In this document: piece by piece, positions 26,527-35,545 of the stretch
Numbering within the stretch: position 1 is the stretch's first letter
How the letters are laid out: every line of letters starts with the position of its first letter
Origin: Candidatus Bealeia paramacronuclearis
GTDB lineage: Bacteria > Pseudomonadota > Alphaproteobacteria > UBA9655
DNA: 64,000 nucleotides
Direction of reading: 5' to 3'
NCBI RefSeq assembly: GCF_035607555.1
Contig: NZ_JAVHWZ010000001.1
Coordinates: forward strand, 248,001 to 312,000
Made by a program: the position numbers and the translations under genes
Notes under the pieces: generated by a model
Seen by the model: the letters and a program-made list of their open reading frames with translations, nothing else
Told to the model about the DNA's origin: nothing
The model's database searches: none

Positions 26527-27260
26527 ATCCACCTTCTATTACTCTTCAAAATTTGTCCGTGCAGTATGGGCACAAAACCATTATTCACGCCCTTTCAGGG
26601 GAGTTTAAACCGGGAAGTTTAACGGCCATTGTAGGTCCCAATGGCGGCGGAAAAAGCACTCTTTTAAAAGCTATTTTAAAGCTTATTCCCAATGTGACGG
26701 GTGAGATCAAATTTCAGCATGCGATCCCTCAAGAAGTGGCTTATTTGGCGCAACAAAATCTCATTGATCGCCAATTTCCATTGACCGTTTCGGATACAGT
26801 GGCTTTGGGGCTTTTCCGGAAATTAGGACTTTTTGCCCGGGTTTCAGAGGATGATAAAAAAGCCATTCAAAACGCTCTTGTGCGGGTGGGTCTTGAAGGT
26901 TATGAAAACTCTCCGTTAGAAGCCCTTTCGGGAGGGCAATTCCAAAGGGTTCTTTTTGCGCGCCTCATTCTCCAAAACTCACCCATTATTTTTTTGGACG
27001 AACCCTTCAATGCGATTGATATGCGCACTATTGAAGATTTGATGGATATCGTTAATGAATGGAGACAAGAGGGCCGTTTGATTGTGGTCGTTCTTCATGA
27101 TATCGATCTTGTACGTGATTTTTTTCCTGAGACGTTGCTCTTGGCGCGCAACCTCATCGGATGGGGGAAAACAGAAGACATCTTAACGCAAGATCGACTC
27201 ATTGAGGCTATGCACACCTCCCGCACGTGGGATGGAGAGGGAATTCATCATCATGGCTGA
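26499..27260 (+). CDS. zinc/manganese ABC transporter, ATP-binding protein
   Basis: 253 residues from TTG 26499; GTG 26514 is an alternative. Walker A GPNGGGKST, Q-loop LAQQNL, signature LSGGQFQRVLFARL, Walker B PIIFLDEP and the switch VVLHDID are all present. It belongs to the ZnuC/MntB-type ATPases of metal importers and powers uptake through the permease encoded next. The stop overlaps the permease start by 8 bp. Metal specificity is not fixed by this subunit. Confidence 0.93.
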   Translation: MDGLLVGRLDPPSITLQNLSVQYGHKTIIHALSGEFKPGSLTAIVGPNGGGKSTLLKAILKLIPNVTGEIKFQHAIPQEVAYLAQQNLIDRQFPLTVSDTVALGLFRKLGLFARVSEDDKKAIQNALVRVGLEGYENSPLEALSGGQFQRVLFARLILQNSPIIFLDEPFNAIDMRTIEDLMDIVNEWRQEGRLIVVVLHDIDLVRDFFPETLLLARNLIGWGKTEDILTQDRLIEAMHTSRTWDGEGIHHHG

Positions 27261-28113
27261 TCTTTATGATTTTCTCATTTCTCCCTTCGTGGAATTCCTT
27301 TTTTTAAGGCGCGCTTTAGTCGCATGCTGGGCGCTCGCTTTGGGTTGTGGTCCTGTTGGAATCTTGCTCGTTTTAAGACGTATGACGTTGATGGGGGATG
27401 CCCTTTCCCATGCAATTTTACCAGGGGCGGCCATTGGTTTTTTCTTTGCGGGACTTTCGTTGCCCGCCATGAGCTTGGGCGGTTTTTTTGTGGGCATTCT
27501 TGTGGCCCTTTTGGGAGGGCTCATGTCACGCATGACCATCTTGAATGAAGATGCGAGTTTTGCGGGATTTTATTTGATTTCGCTTGCCCTTGGAGTTTTG
27601 ATCGTAAGCCTTCACGGAAATCAAGTCGATTTAATGCATGTCCTTTTTGGATCGATTTTGGCTGTCGATGTGCTTTCTTTATACATGGTCACAGGCATTG
27701 CGAGCCTTACCATTGTGACGATTGCCATTATTTATCGACCACTAATTATTGAATGCTTTGATCCTGGGTTTTTAAGATCCGTGGGTGGTGCGGGTGGTCT
27801 TTATCACGGTATTTTCTTAGGTCTTGTCACCATGAATCTTGTGAGTGCTTTTCAAGCTTTGGGCACATTAATGGCTTTGGGGATGATGATTTTACCAGCA
27901 ATTTCAGCTCGCCTTTGGGCACGGCATGTCTGGTCTCTCTTCCTGGTTTCTATTCTCATTGCCATGACGGGGGGATATGTGGGACTTCTTTTATCCTATC
28001 ATTTGAATTGGCCATCAGGTCCGGCCATTGTCATGGTCGTTGGAATGATATATCTCATCTCTTTAGTTTTTGGACGAGGCGGAAGCCTCAAACGACGCAA
28101 AGGGTATACATAA
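27253..28113 (+). CDS. zinc/manganese ABC transporter, permease
   Basis: 286 residues with about eight membrane helices of the ABC-3 (ZnuB/MntC/TroC) family. The conserved early segment RRMTLMGDALSHAILPGAAI and the later LVTMNLVSAFQALGTLMALG are typical. The ATG 27253 lies inside the end of the ATPase gene (8-bp overlap), a normal arrangement. It forms the channel across the inner membrane. Confidence 0.93.
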   Translation: MADLYDFLISPFVEFLFLRRALVACWALALGCGPVGILLVLRRMTLMGDALSHAILPGAAIGFFFAGLSLPAMSLGGFFVGILVALLGGLMSRMTILNEDASFAGFYLISLALGVLIVSLHGNQVDLMHVLFGSILAVDVLSLYMVTGIASLTIVTIAIIYRPLIIECFDPGFLRSVGGAGGLYHGIFLGLVTMNLVSAFQALGTLMALGMMILPAISARLWARHVWSLFLVSILIAMTGGYVGLLLSYHLNWPSGPAIVMVVGMIYLISLVFGRGGSLKRRKGYT

Positions 28114-28114
28114 A

Positions 28115-29092
28115 ATGCGGTTTTATAGAAATGCTGGTAGTCATTTTAAAAAGATCCTGAAACAAGTTCAGGATGACGTTCTCTACTTAACGAAATTCCA
28201 TTTCAAAAAAACTATTTTTGTAATGATGGTTACTTTTCTTTTTCATACTCCCCTTATGGCAGCGCCCCTTAAAGTCGTCACTAGTTTTTCAATTTTGGCA
28301 GATATGACAAAGGAAGTGGGGGGGGAGTGGATTGACGTTAAACCTATCGTTGGGCCTAACCAAGACACGCATGTTTATGAGCCAAGGCCTTCGGATTTAA
28401 AAAATGTCGCGCAGGCTGATCTCATCATCATCAATGGATTGGGATTTGAAGGGTGGATCGAACGCCTTACCCAATCTTCTGGGTATCAAAAAGAAGTTGC
28501 TGTGGCCACTCAGGGGCTCCAACCTCATCGCATGAATCATGATGGTCAAGAGGTGCCTGATCCTCATGCTTGGCACTCTCCTCAAAATGCTCTCATCTAT
28601 GTGGAAAATATTTCAAATGCTCTTCAAAAAGTCATTCCCGAACATGCTGCAGATATTCAAAAACGTGCCACATCTTATCAAGAAAAAATAAAAGTTCTTG
28701 ATCAAGAAATGAAGGATACATTTTCCATCATTCCTATTGAAAAGAGGAAAGTTATTACGGCTCACGACGGCTTTGGATATTTGGGACAAGATTATGACAT
28801 TACGTTTTTAGCACCTCTTGGGATTTCAACCGATAGTGAGCCTTCGGCCCATCAACTGGCAGTCTTGATTAAGCAAATTCATCATGAAGGTATTAAAGCC
28901 ATCTTTATCGAAAATATTTCAAACCCGCGATTGCTCGAGCAAATGGCCAGTGAAGCGGGTGTTTCTCTTCAAGGCGTTCTTTATTCGGATGCGCTTTCGG
29001 CGCCCGGTACTGAAGCCGATACTTATCTTAAGATGATGCATCACAATATTGGCGTTTTGAAAAAAGCATTCACCGTTAATTTGAGTCAATGA
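28115..29092 (+). CDS. zinc/manganese ABC transporter, substrate-binding protein
   Basis: TroA/ZnuA-type periplasmic protein. Metal ligands expected from the family lie in DTHVYEP, PDPHAWHSPQNA, the region of VFIENISNPR-like sequence (AIFIENISNP) and YSDALSAPG. It has only a short His-containing loop (PHRMNHDGQ), unlike the long His loops of many ZnuA proteins. The ATG 28115 is 1 bp after the permease stop, but the first 34 residues (with KKILKQVQDDV) come from a dispersed palindromic element; the real signal peptide is FVMMVTFLFHTPLMAA, and an internal ATG at about 28222 could serve. It captures the ion for the two preceding proteins. Confidence 0.92.
   Translation: MRFYRNAGSHFKKILKQVQDDVLYLTKFHFKKTIFVMMVTFLFHTPLMAAPLKVVTSFSILADMTKEVGGEWIDVKPIVGPNQDTHVYEPRPSDLKNVAQADLIIINGLGFEGWIERLTQSSGYQKEVAVATQGLQPHRMNHDGQEVPDPHAWHSPQNALIYVENISNALQKVIPEHAADIQKRATSYQEKIKVLDQEMKDTFSIIPIEKRKVITAHDGFGYLGQDYDITFLAPLGISTDSEPSAHQLAVLIKQIHHEGIKAIFIENISNPRLLEQMASEAGVSLQGVLYSDALSAPGTEADTYLKMMHHNIGVLKKAFTVNLSQ
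28139..28178. repeat. dispersed palindromic element, copy A, inside a coding region
   Basis: ATCCTGAA-ACAAG-TTCAGGAT hairpin with an outer GTCAT/ATGAC pair. The core GAAACAAGTTCAG recurs at about 31959 and, as GAAACGAGTTCAG, at 39160. Here it is translated in frame (KKILKQVQDDV) in the N-terminus of the metal-binding protein. Similar short palindromic elements are known in Rickettsiales and other alphaproteobacteria. Confidence 0.7.
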
Positions 29093-29121
29093 AAGGCTTT
29101 TCTTCAAATTGTGGGGAAAAA

Positions 29122-31785
29122 TTACGCTGTCATCGATTTTAGTCGATACAATTCCTCAAGCGCATCACGCGGGGAGAGTGCATCGGGATTGATGGATTTG
29201 AGGGCATCTTCCAATGGAGATATATAAGGTTTTTCCGCCTCTTTGAATTCAAAAAGGGGAAGCACTGGAGCTGCTTTTGGTTTTTCCAAGCGCTCGAGAA
29301 TTTGGGTGGCGCGGGTGATTACGGATTTGGGAAGGCCCGCTAATTCCGCAACATGAATGCCGTAAGATTGATCCGCTTTTCCCGGAATCACTTGGTGCAT
29401 GAAAATGACTTTACCCTCCCATTCCTTAATCTTGACGGTATGGCATGTAAGTTCTGAGAGCTTTCCCTCCAACTCACTCAATTCATGGTAGTGAGTTGCA
29501 AAAAGGGTGCGGGATTTAAGTTTTTGACATAAATATTCCACGCATGACCAGGCTATAGAAAGTCCATCATAGGTGGATGTACCCCGGCCAATTTCATCTA
29601 AAATCACAAAGCTTTTGGGGGTGGATTGATGAAGAATAGTTGCTGTTTCTACCATCTCGACCATAAAGGTCGAGCGGCCTCTTGCCAAATCATCGGAGGC
29701 ACCAATGCGGCTAAAAATACGATCCACAATTCCAATTCTAGCACGTGTTGCCGGCACAAAAGAGCCCATTTGTGCTAAAATTACAATTAGGGCATTTTGC
29801 CGCAAGAAAGTGCTTTTTCCGGCCATATTGGGCCCCGTTAAAAGCCAAAACGGACTTGATTGATCCAAAACACAATCATTAGGAATAAAAGCGTCTTGAT
29901 TTTGGGATTTAAGGCCCACCTCTACAACGGGGTGGCGCCCGCCTTGAATTTCAAGGATGGTTGAATCCTCAAGTTCCGGTTTTGTGTAATTTTCCACACT
30001 TGCCAAATGAGCATGAGATTGTGCAACATCAAGAGCGGATAAAGCTTTTGCGGCGCGCACAAGATCATCTGATGCTTTTAAAATGTCATCTCGCAAATTC
30101 TCAAAAAGACGCATCTCTAAGGCCAAGGCTTGATCTGCTGCCTGCATTAATTTTTGCTCAAGTTCGGAAAGTTCAACCGTTGAATATCGCATTGTATTGG
30201 CGGTAGTTTGGCGATGAATAAAGCGATCATCCAATTTTTTATGGTGATTGGCGCCTACCTCAATATGATATCCAAGAACATTATTAGTCTTGATTTTAAG
30301 GGCACCAATGTCTGTTTCGCCTGCATACTTTTCCTGTAAACTTTGAATGTGGGTGCGTCCCTGATCGCGTAATTGAATGAAGGTATCAAGTTCTTCCAAA
30401 AATCCTTCACGGATGAAATTTCCGTCCCGCGTTAAAAGAGGGAGGTGATCAGAAAGGGCGCGGGTAAACTTTTCAAGAAGGGGTTCAAAATGCCCCAAAT
30501 GATGCACCAATTTTTGAAAAACATCGGGGGTTTGGATCAAGTTTTTAAAATACGTTTTAAGGGCTGAAATCTGATGAAGGGTAAGTTTGATGGCCCCCAA
30601 ATCGCGAGGCCCTCCCCGCCCCAAACTCAGACGAGACAAGCATCGTTCAAGGTCTGGAATGGGTGCAAGAAGTGTGCGAATATCTGCTAAAACTTTTCCA
30701 TTGCAAAAGAAGAAATCTACAAGACTGAGACGCTTTTCCAAAACCTCCACATCCAAGAGTGGTAATGCCAAATGATGGACCAAAAGCCGTCCCCCACCCG
30801 AAGTCAGCGTATGATCCAAATGATCTAAAAGACTGCCAGAACGCTGCCCCGTAAGCGTATAAAAAAGCTCTAGATTTTTCCGTGTAGCCCCGTCCATATA
30901 AAGATGATTTTCAGCACTTAAAGTGCGGGGGGGATTCAGACGCGGCAAAGCATCTTTTTGGGTTAAATAAATATAATCTAACACCGCCCCAGCTGAGGCC
31001 ATCTGAAGGCGACTTTTAAATCCAAACGCATCAAGGGCTTTTGTGGCAAAAACCTCCTGCAATCTCTTTTCTCCATTTTCCGCATCAAAGCGACTTTTGG
31101 GAAAAGGCTTGAGGCGTTTTTTCCAATCTTGAAAGGTTTCAAAAAGGTCGGGCTCCTCGAGAAGAAAATCAGGCAGCAAAATCTCTTTGGGCTCAAGGCG
31201 AGACAAGAGCGATCCGAGGGCCCCAAAATCTGTTTGTTCGATAAAAAAGTCGCCGGTAGAAAGATCACAAACACTCACCCCCACTTGGCCTTTTTCTTTG
31301 CCAGAAGTTCCTGGTACAAGGGCCATCAGGAAATTATTAAATTTAGAATCGAGTAAATTTTCTTCCGTTAATGTTCCTGGGGTGACCACACGGACGACTT
31401 TTCGAGCTAAGGGACCTTTGGCATTTTTCCGAGTTTTGGGATCTTCCGCTTGTTCACACACGGCCACTGAAAATCCTTGTTTGATGAGGCGCGAGAGATA
31501 ATTGTCACTCGCGTGAAAGGGCACACCACACATTGGAATTTCGTCCCCATCTCCGGCTTTTCCACGGCGGGTGAGGGTGATGTCAAGCGCCTTTGATGCC
31601 ACAATCGCATCTTCAAAAAAGAGCTCGTAAAAATCACCCAAACGATAAAACAAAAGGCAGCCTGGATTTTGAGATTTAATTTCCAAATATTGCGCCATCA
31701 TGGGAGTGAGAGTGGGTACTTGGGATTCAAGATGTGTTTTGTTTAAATTCATGACCATTTCAATAATGCTGTTGACGGAGAGCAT
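29122..31785 (-). CDS. mutS: DNA mismatch repair protein MutS
   Basis: About 887 residues, full length. The mismatch-recognition domain begins with [34 protein letters not shown]-type sequence, including the F-x-E-like contact region. The C-terminal ATPase has Walker [15 protein letters not shown], the ST motif and Walker [19 protein letters not shown], and ends with the helix-u-turn-helix region ([17 protein letters not shown]). It recognises mispairs with MutL. The start is uncertain among 31809, 31785 (AAGGG upstream) and 31752. It converges on the metal-binding protein gene. An intact gene means the many pseudogenes here need not reflect loss of mismatch repair. Confidence 0.96.
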   Translation of the reverse strand: MLSVNSIIEMVMNLNKTHLESQVPTLTPMMAQYLEIKSQNPGCLLFYRLGDFYELFFEDAIVASKALDITLTRRGKAGDGDEIPMCGVPFHASDNYLSRLIKQGFSVAVCEQAEDPKTRKNAKGPLARKVVRVVTPGTLTEENLLDSKFNNFLMALVPGTSGKEKGQVGVSVCDLSTGDFFIEQTDFGALGSLLSRLEPKEILLPDFLLEEPDLFETFQDWKKRLKPFPKSRFDAENGEKRLQEVFATKALDAFGFKSRLQMASAGAVLDYIYLTQKDALPRLNPPRTLSAENHLYMDGATRKNLELFYTLTGQRSGSLLDHLDHTLTSGGGRLLVHHLALPLLDVEVLEKRLSLVDFFFCNGKVLADIRTLLAPIPDLERCLSRLSLGRGGPRDLGAIKLTLHQISALKTYFKNLIQTPDVFQKLVHHLGHFEPLLEKFTRALSDHLPLLTRDGNFIREGFLEELDTFIQLRDQGRTHIQSLQEKYAGETDIGALKIKTNNVLGYHIEVGANHHKKLDDRFIHRQTTANTMRYSTVELSELEQKLMQAADQALALEMRLFENLRDDILKASDDLVRAAKALSALDVAQSHAHLASVENYTKPELEDSTILEIQGGRHPVVEVGLKSQNQDAFIPNDCVLDQSSPFWLLTGPNMAGKSTFLRQNALIVILAQMGSFVPATRARIGIVDRIFSRIGASDDLARGRSTFMVEMVETATILHQSTPKSFVILDEIGRGTSTYDGLSIAWSCVEYLCQKLKSRTLFATHYHELSELEGKLSELTCHTVKIKEWEGKVIFMHQVIPGKADQSYGIHVAELAGLPKSVITRATQILERLEKPKAAPVLPLFEFKEAEKPYISPLEDALKSINPDALSPRDALEELYRLKSMTA

Positions 31786-31831
31786 GAGACCCTTACTATG
31801 AGGTTTCATTTATCAGGGATGAGGGCCCAAA

Positions 31832-32974
31832 ATGCAAGCGGTGGAATTCAGTAAAAATTCTATAGATTCATGTCAGGCCGAAAGAAACCTTGGCGATGCA
31901 CCAAGGAATCCTCTTTTTCCTGATCGTTTTTTTCGTGATGTCATTTTTCAAATGCTATTGAAACAAGTTCAGCATAACCGTCTTACTGTTGCTCTTCTTC
32001 TTACTCTAACACTTGTCTTTTCCCTTGAGGCCAGGAATGAAATCCGCATTGTGGGATCGGCTACCGTTTTTCCGTTTGCAGCCTCTGTTGCTGAAGAAAC
32101 AACCCGTCAGTCAGGTATTGCAACGCCTATTGTAGAAGCGACAGGTACGGGTGGAGGACTTAAACTTTTCTGCCAAGGATTGGGGGAGCGCACGCCCGAC
32201 ATCGCCATTGCCTCCCGCCCTATGACGGAGACGGAAAGAAAAATCTGCCTGAACCACGGTGTGAATCGTATTTTTGAGATGAAAATTGGAATGGACGGGA
32301 TTGCCTTGGTGTCTTCAAAATCAGGGTCGACTCTTGCACTTTCGAAAATTCAACTCCGAGAAGCTTTGGCTTATGCTCTTCCCTCTCCTCAAGGGGTGGT
32401 AAAAAATACTCTCAGGCGATGGAGCGATATTGATGCCCATTTGCCCGAAATGAAAATTACCGTTTTGGGGCCCTCTCCCAGTTCAGGTACACGGGACGCA
32501 TTCCTTGAACTCATCATGGCGCCATTTTGCAAAAGCCAAGGTGATTTTGAGGAACGGGACTGTACAGCGCTTCGCGAAGATGGCGGATATGTGGATGCAG
32601 GTGAAAACGAGAATCTTATTGTTCAAAAATTGATTTCCAATCCCAAGCTTTTTGGGATCGTAAGTTTTAGTTATCTTGTTCAAAATAAAAATAAACTTCA
32701 AGCCGCCCGTATTGATGAGATAACGCCCAGCATTCAAACTATCTCTTCAGGAATTTACCCCATTTCACGGGCACTATATCTTTATGTCAAAATGGAGCAT
32801 CTTAAGGATCATGCTGAAATTAAAACATATTTAGATGAATTTATGAGTGATCGGGCCTCAGGTCCCCAAGGATATCTCACCGAAAAAGGCCTGATCCCCC
32901 TCCCACGTGAGGAAAGAGGTGTGATCCGGAATCGGATCACTCAGGAGTTTAAAAAAGGGAATCTCAATCGTTAA
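31832..32974 (+). CDS. PstS-like phosphate-binding periplasmic protein
   Basis: 380 residues. The mature domain starts at ARNEIRIVGSATVFPFAASV, typical of PstS, with TGTGGGLKLFCQG, DIAIASRPMTETE and PSPSSGTRDAFLEL, the loops that bind phosphate. The signal peptide (LTVALLLTLTLVFSLEA) is preceded by about 50 odd residues (AERNLGDAPRNPLF, MLLKQVQHNR) derived from a dispersed palindromic element; an internal ATG at about 31952 could be the real start. No pstCAB or phoU is near, so it may act with a distant transporter or as a stand-alone binding or adhesion protein. Confidence 0.87.
   Translation: MQAVEFSKNSIDSCQAERNLGDAPRNPLFPDRFFRDVIFQMLLKQVQHNRLTVALLLTLTLVFSLEARNEIRIVGSATVFPFAASVAEETTRQSGIATPIVEATGTGGGLKLFCQGLGERTPDIAIASRPMTETERKICLNHGVNRIFEMKIGMDGIALVSSKSGSTLALSKIQLREALAYALPSPQGVVKNTLRRWSDIDAHLPEMKITVLGPSPSSGTRDAFLELIMAPFCKSQGDFEERDCTALREDGGYVDAGENENLIVQKLISNPKLFGIVSFSYLVQNKNKLQAARIDEITPSIQTISSGIYPISRALYLYVKMEHLKDHAEIKTYLDEFMSDRASGPQGYLTEKGLIPLPREERGVIRNRITQEFKKGNLNR
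31940..31980. repeat. dispersed palindromic element, copy B (degenerate), inside a coding region
   Basis: GTCATTTTTCAAATGCTATT is followed by GAAACAAGTTCAGCATAAC, which shares the 13-nt core GAAACAAGTTCAG with copy A. Arms are imperfect. It is read in frame ahead of the PstS-like signal peptide. Confidence 0.55.
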
Positions 32975-33007
32975 TTAAGCGTGCTCTTGTTAAGACACTC
33001 TTAAGGC

Positions 33008-33181
33008 TTAGGGCATGTAGTTATTGCTGACGATCATGAGGTGTTGCAACTCATGGGATGTGTTGGGTGAAAGCATCTGCCCATAAAAGAATGCAATTCC
33101 TACGAAAGTCGAGCAAATCCCAAGCACAGGGATAGAATTCTTTGCAAGTTCCCGAAGTCTTTTAAGGTTAAATTTTGTCAT
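33008..33181 (-). CDS. 57-residue single-span membrane protein
   Basis: A short minus-strand gene with a strong AAAGGGGG ribosome site upstream of its ATG. It encodes MTKFNLKRLRELAKNSIPVL, a hydrophobic span continuing through GICSTFVGIAFFYGQ, and a polar tail (SPNTSHELQHLMIVSNN). Positive-inside charge and good ribosome site favour a real protein. Its promoter would lie in the AT-rich 33182-33450 region shared with the transglycosylase gene. The rest of 32975-33500 holds no further frame I can support. Function unknown. Confidence 0.6.
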   Translation of the reverse strand: MTKFNLKRLRELAKNSIPVLGICSTFVGIAFFYGQMLSPNTSHELQHLMIVSNNYMP

Positions 33182-33456
33182 GGCGGCCCCCTTTCAATGA
33201 TGGTGTTTGCGCTTTGGCAAGTCCTATAATCGTCGAAAGATGTTAATGGAACCTTAACAAGAGGGTTAATAGTTTAGTAATCAATTTTAATTATAAGTGT
33301 TAATAATAGCTAAAATTAAATAAAAATATGGCGTTCTGAGATTTTTGATCAAAAAAGAATTTTTGAAAAAAATTGTGGATAAAATTCGGGATAAAATGTG
33401 CATGGAATTTTAGTGATTTTTTAACGATTTATAAGTAAACTTCAAAAAGCTAAATC

Positions 33457-33473
33457 TTGGCATAGGATTTGCG
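33457..33473 (+). promoter_or_regulatory. sigma-54-type promoter candidate
   Basis: TTGGCATAGGATTTGCG matches the -24/-12 consensus (TGGCAC-N5-TTGC) in all but one base, with exactly 10 nt between the invariant GG (33459-33460) and GC (33471-33472). The expected start point near 33484 is just upstream of the transglycosylase ribosome site AAGGAA (33485-33490). Confidence 0.6.
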
Positions 33474-33499
33474 TATATAAAGCCAAGGAAAAAATAAAA

Positions 33500-34450
33500 A
33501 TGCAGGGAACAAAAATGACAACTGCCATAGAATCCACCGTGAAAGTCGTTTTAGGATTTACCGTCCTTTGGTTTATTTTTGTTTGGGTGGCCTTGATCGA
33601 TAATGCTGAAGCCGTTCAACGTGTAACGGCTTTAAGCTGGCGCTTTGCAGGTCCTAAAATTATTACCCCTCAAAGTTATGATCGGATGAAAAGTGCTGTC
33701 TCAGGCACTTCGTGTGAAGATTATGTAGCTTCAGCGGAACTTCGTCATGGCATTCCTGAAGATCTTCTTCAAGCGGTGGCGAAGGTTGAGTCAGGCAAGT
33801 CTGATGGAAAGGGTCAAGTGGTGGCATGGCCTTGGACGGTGAATGTTGAAGGCAAGGGATATTCCTACCCTTCAAAACAAGCCGCTATTGATGCCGTTAA
33901 AAAATTCCAAGCAGAAGGCAAAAAAAGCATTGATGTGGGATGCATGCAGGTAAATCTTCTTTATCATCCCAAGGCTTTTCCAACGTTATCTGCGGCCTTT
34001 GATCCTCATCATAATGTGGAATATGCGGCCCGTTTTTTAAAAGGATTGAGGAATGATCAATCGAATTGGCACCAGGCCGTGGCCCACTATCACTCTGCAA
34101 ATCCAGAGCATCATATTCCTTATCGTCAAAAAGTGATGAGTCAGTGGAATAAAGAAAAGAAGATTGCCAACAAAGCTCCTCAAGATCTGCGTCTCGTCCA
34201 AGCTGAGTCGGTAGCCTCTCAAGGTAAAACTCATCGCTTGAATGATCGTAAATCTTATATGGGACTTGAGAAAAATACCAATTTGCAAAATGGAAATGTT
34301 CGTAAAGTTACCCGCGCAGGCACAGGGCGAAGGTCTATTGCGGCACAAAGGCAGGCTATGGCGCCACGCATTATTCGGGCGAGTGATGCGAATCTCTCTA
34401 CTGCTAAGCGTGTGGGAAGAATCTCTCGCGCTGTGGCCAAGAGTCATTAG
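33500..34450 (+). CDS. lytic transglycosylase (SLT domain), membrane-anchored or exported
   Basis: 316 residues from ATG 33500; ATG 33515 with AGGGAA 5 nt upstream is equally possible. A hydrophobic N-terminal segment (VLGFTVLWFIFVWVALI) is followed by an SLT domain: AELRHGIPEDLLQAVAKVES contains the catalytic Glu, then VGCMQVNLLYH and AARFLKGL/AVAHYHS complete the fold. It cuts peptidoglycan. The basic C-terminal 100 residues (NRRSIAAQR-like, KRVGRISRAVAKS) are probably disordered. A sigma-54-type promoter suggests link to flagellum or envelope assembly, but no flagellar gene is here. Confidence 0.88.
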   Translation: MQGTKMTTAIESTVKVVLGFTVLWFIFVWVALIDNAEAVQRVTALSWRFAGPKIITPQSYDRMKSAVSGTSCEDYVASAELRHGIPEDLLQAVAKVESGKSDGKGQVVAWPWTVNVEGKGYSYPSKQAAIDAVKKFQAEGKKSIDVGCMQVNLLYHPKAFPTLSAAFDPHHNVEYAARFLKGLRNDQSNWHQAVAHYHSANPEHHIPYRQKVMSQWNKEKKIANKAPQDLRLVQAESVASQGKTHRLNDRKSYMGLEKNTNLQNGNVRKVTRAGTGRRSIAAQRQAMAPRIIRASDANLSTAKRVGRISRAVAKSH

Positions 34451-34478
34451 ACTTTTAGGGGCGTTTTCGATTAGTCTA

Positions 34479-34498
34479 GGTGAGTTTTAAAACTCACC
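34479..34498. promoter_or_regulatory. 20-bp perfect palindrome overlapping the Smr gene start
   Basis: GGTGAGTTTTAAAACTCACC is self-complementary and contains the GTG proposed as start of the next gene (34480). It lies 28 bp after the transglycosylase stop. It could act as terminator stem, operator or translation-blocking structure. Confidence 0.45.
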
Positions 34499-35010
34499 AT
34501 CAGGATGCAATACCATTGAAGGACTCAAAGCCCCCCTATAAAAGACCTGAGGACAAAAGTTGGGATGCGTTTTTAAAAGGTGTAACTCCTCTAAAACCTC
34601 AAAATCAAATTCCTTTTGCTTTGGCAAAAACCGTGCCTGTTAAAAAGACGTCTGCCCCTTTATCAACTGCTTTTGAATTTGAACGTGAGGTGAAACCTCT
34701 TCCTAAAGTTTCGAGAAAAGATATCAAACGCGTTCATCTGGAGGGACGTCTGGATCTTCATGGACTTACGCAAGGGCAAGGCTATGCAGCTCTCCTTAAA
34801 TTTGTTGAGGGCGCTGTGGCTCATGAGAAAAAAACGGTTCTTGTCATTACCGGCAAGGGCGCCCTTGAAAATCCAGAAACGTTAAATAAACTTCTGCCGC
34901 GTTGGTGCGAAACGAATCCTTTGAGTCAATTGGTTAAAAGCATCGCTCACGCCAAAGTGGAGCATGGCGGTAGAGGTGCCTATTACGTTTTTTTAAGAAA
35001 GTTAAAATAG
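34480..35010 (+). CDS. Smr-domain protein
   Basis: 176 residues. After a polar N-terminal part (PPYKRPEDKSWDAFLKGVTPL) the Smr domain shows LDLHGLTQGQGYAAL (the conserved LDLHG), VLVITGKGAL and HGGRGAYYVFL, typical of the small MutS-related nuclease-type domain. Such stand-alone Smr proteins act on nucleic acids; E. coli SmrB cleaves mRNA at collided ribosomes, but equivalence is not shown. The GTG start lies within a palindrome; TTG 34516 is the alternative. Confidence 0.9.
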   Translation: MSFKTHHQDAIPLKDSKPPYKRPEDKSWDAFLKGVTPLKPQNQIPFALAKTVPVKKTSAPLSTAFEFEREVKPLPKVSRKDIKRVHLEGRLDLHGLTQGQGYAALLKFVEGAVAHEKKTVLVITGKGALENPETLNKLLPRWCETNPLSQLVKSIAHAKVEHGGRGAYYVFLRKLK

Positions 35011-35129
35011 GGGGGTATCAATTGCTTTGGTGAGCATGAGGGTGTTCTTTATTTTTTCCCCCTTGTGATCTGGGAGCAAGTTCTATACTTCCTAGAGTTG
35101 ATTTATTTTTAAAGAAAAGGAGAGAAAAT

Positions 35130-35429
35130 ATGACGAATTATGGTGGCGTATCGGGTGCACAACTTAGATCGTTTATTGAAAGAATTGAAAAGCTTGAAGA
35201 AGAGAAAGCTGAAATTGCTGAACATATTCGCGAAGTTTTTGGTGAAGCTAAGGGTAATGGCTTTGATGTCAAAATCATGCGTCAGGTTTTAAAAATGCGA
35301 AAAATGAAACCGGAAGAGCGCATGGAGCACAGCGAACTTTTAGATATTTATTTGCTTGCGTTAGGCATGATTGCAGCAAGTGCTGCGTCTTCTGAGGATT
35401 TAACCGAAGATCTTTCAACGGCGGCCTAA
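35130..35429 (+). CDS. gapR: GapR (DUF2312) nucleoid-associated protein
   Basis: 99 residues, family length. The helical DNA-clamp region QLRSFIERIEKLEEEKAEIA and the highly conserved EAKGNGFDVKIMRQVLKMRK are diagnostic. GapR is an alphaproteobacterial protein that binds overtwisted DNA ahead of polymerases and assists topoisomerases. AAAGGAGAG lies just before the ATG. Monocistronic, followed by an inverted repeat. Confidence 0.96.
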   Translation: MTNYGGVSGAQLRSFIERIEKLEEEKAEIAEHIREVFGEAKGNGFDVKIMRQVLKMRKMKPEERMEHSELLDIYLLALGMIAASAASSEDLTEDLSTAA

Positions 35430-35431
35430 TA

Positions 35432-35456
35432 AATCCTGACTAAATATGTCAGGATT
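35432..35456 (+). terminator. inverted repeat after gapR
   Basis: AATCCTGAC-TAAATAT-GTCAGGATT forms a 9-bp stem with a 7-nt loop 3 bp after the gapR stop. There is no U-run, so termination may be weak or Rho-aided. Confidence 0.5.
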
Positions 35457-35545
35457 CATAGCCAATTATCTTTCTTGCCAATGCTTTCATTGTAGTTTAT
35501 AAGTTGATCAGTTTGTAAGGGATTCAACTGAGCAACAGACCTAGT

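Noticed and set aside
34037-34447. 136-codon minus-strand frame opposite the transglycosylase end
   Set aside because: No ribosome site or family features; the opposite strand codes an SLT protein.
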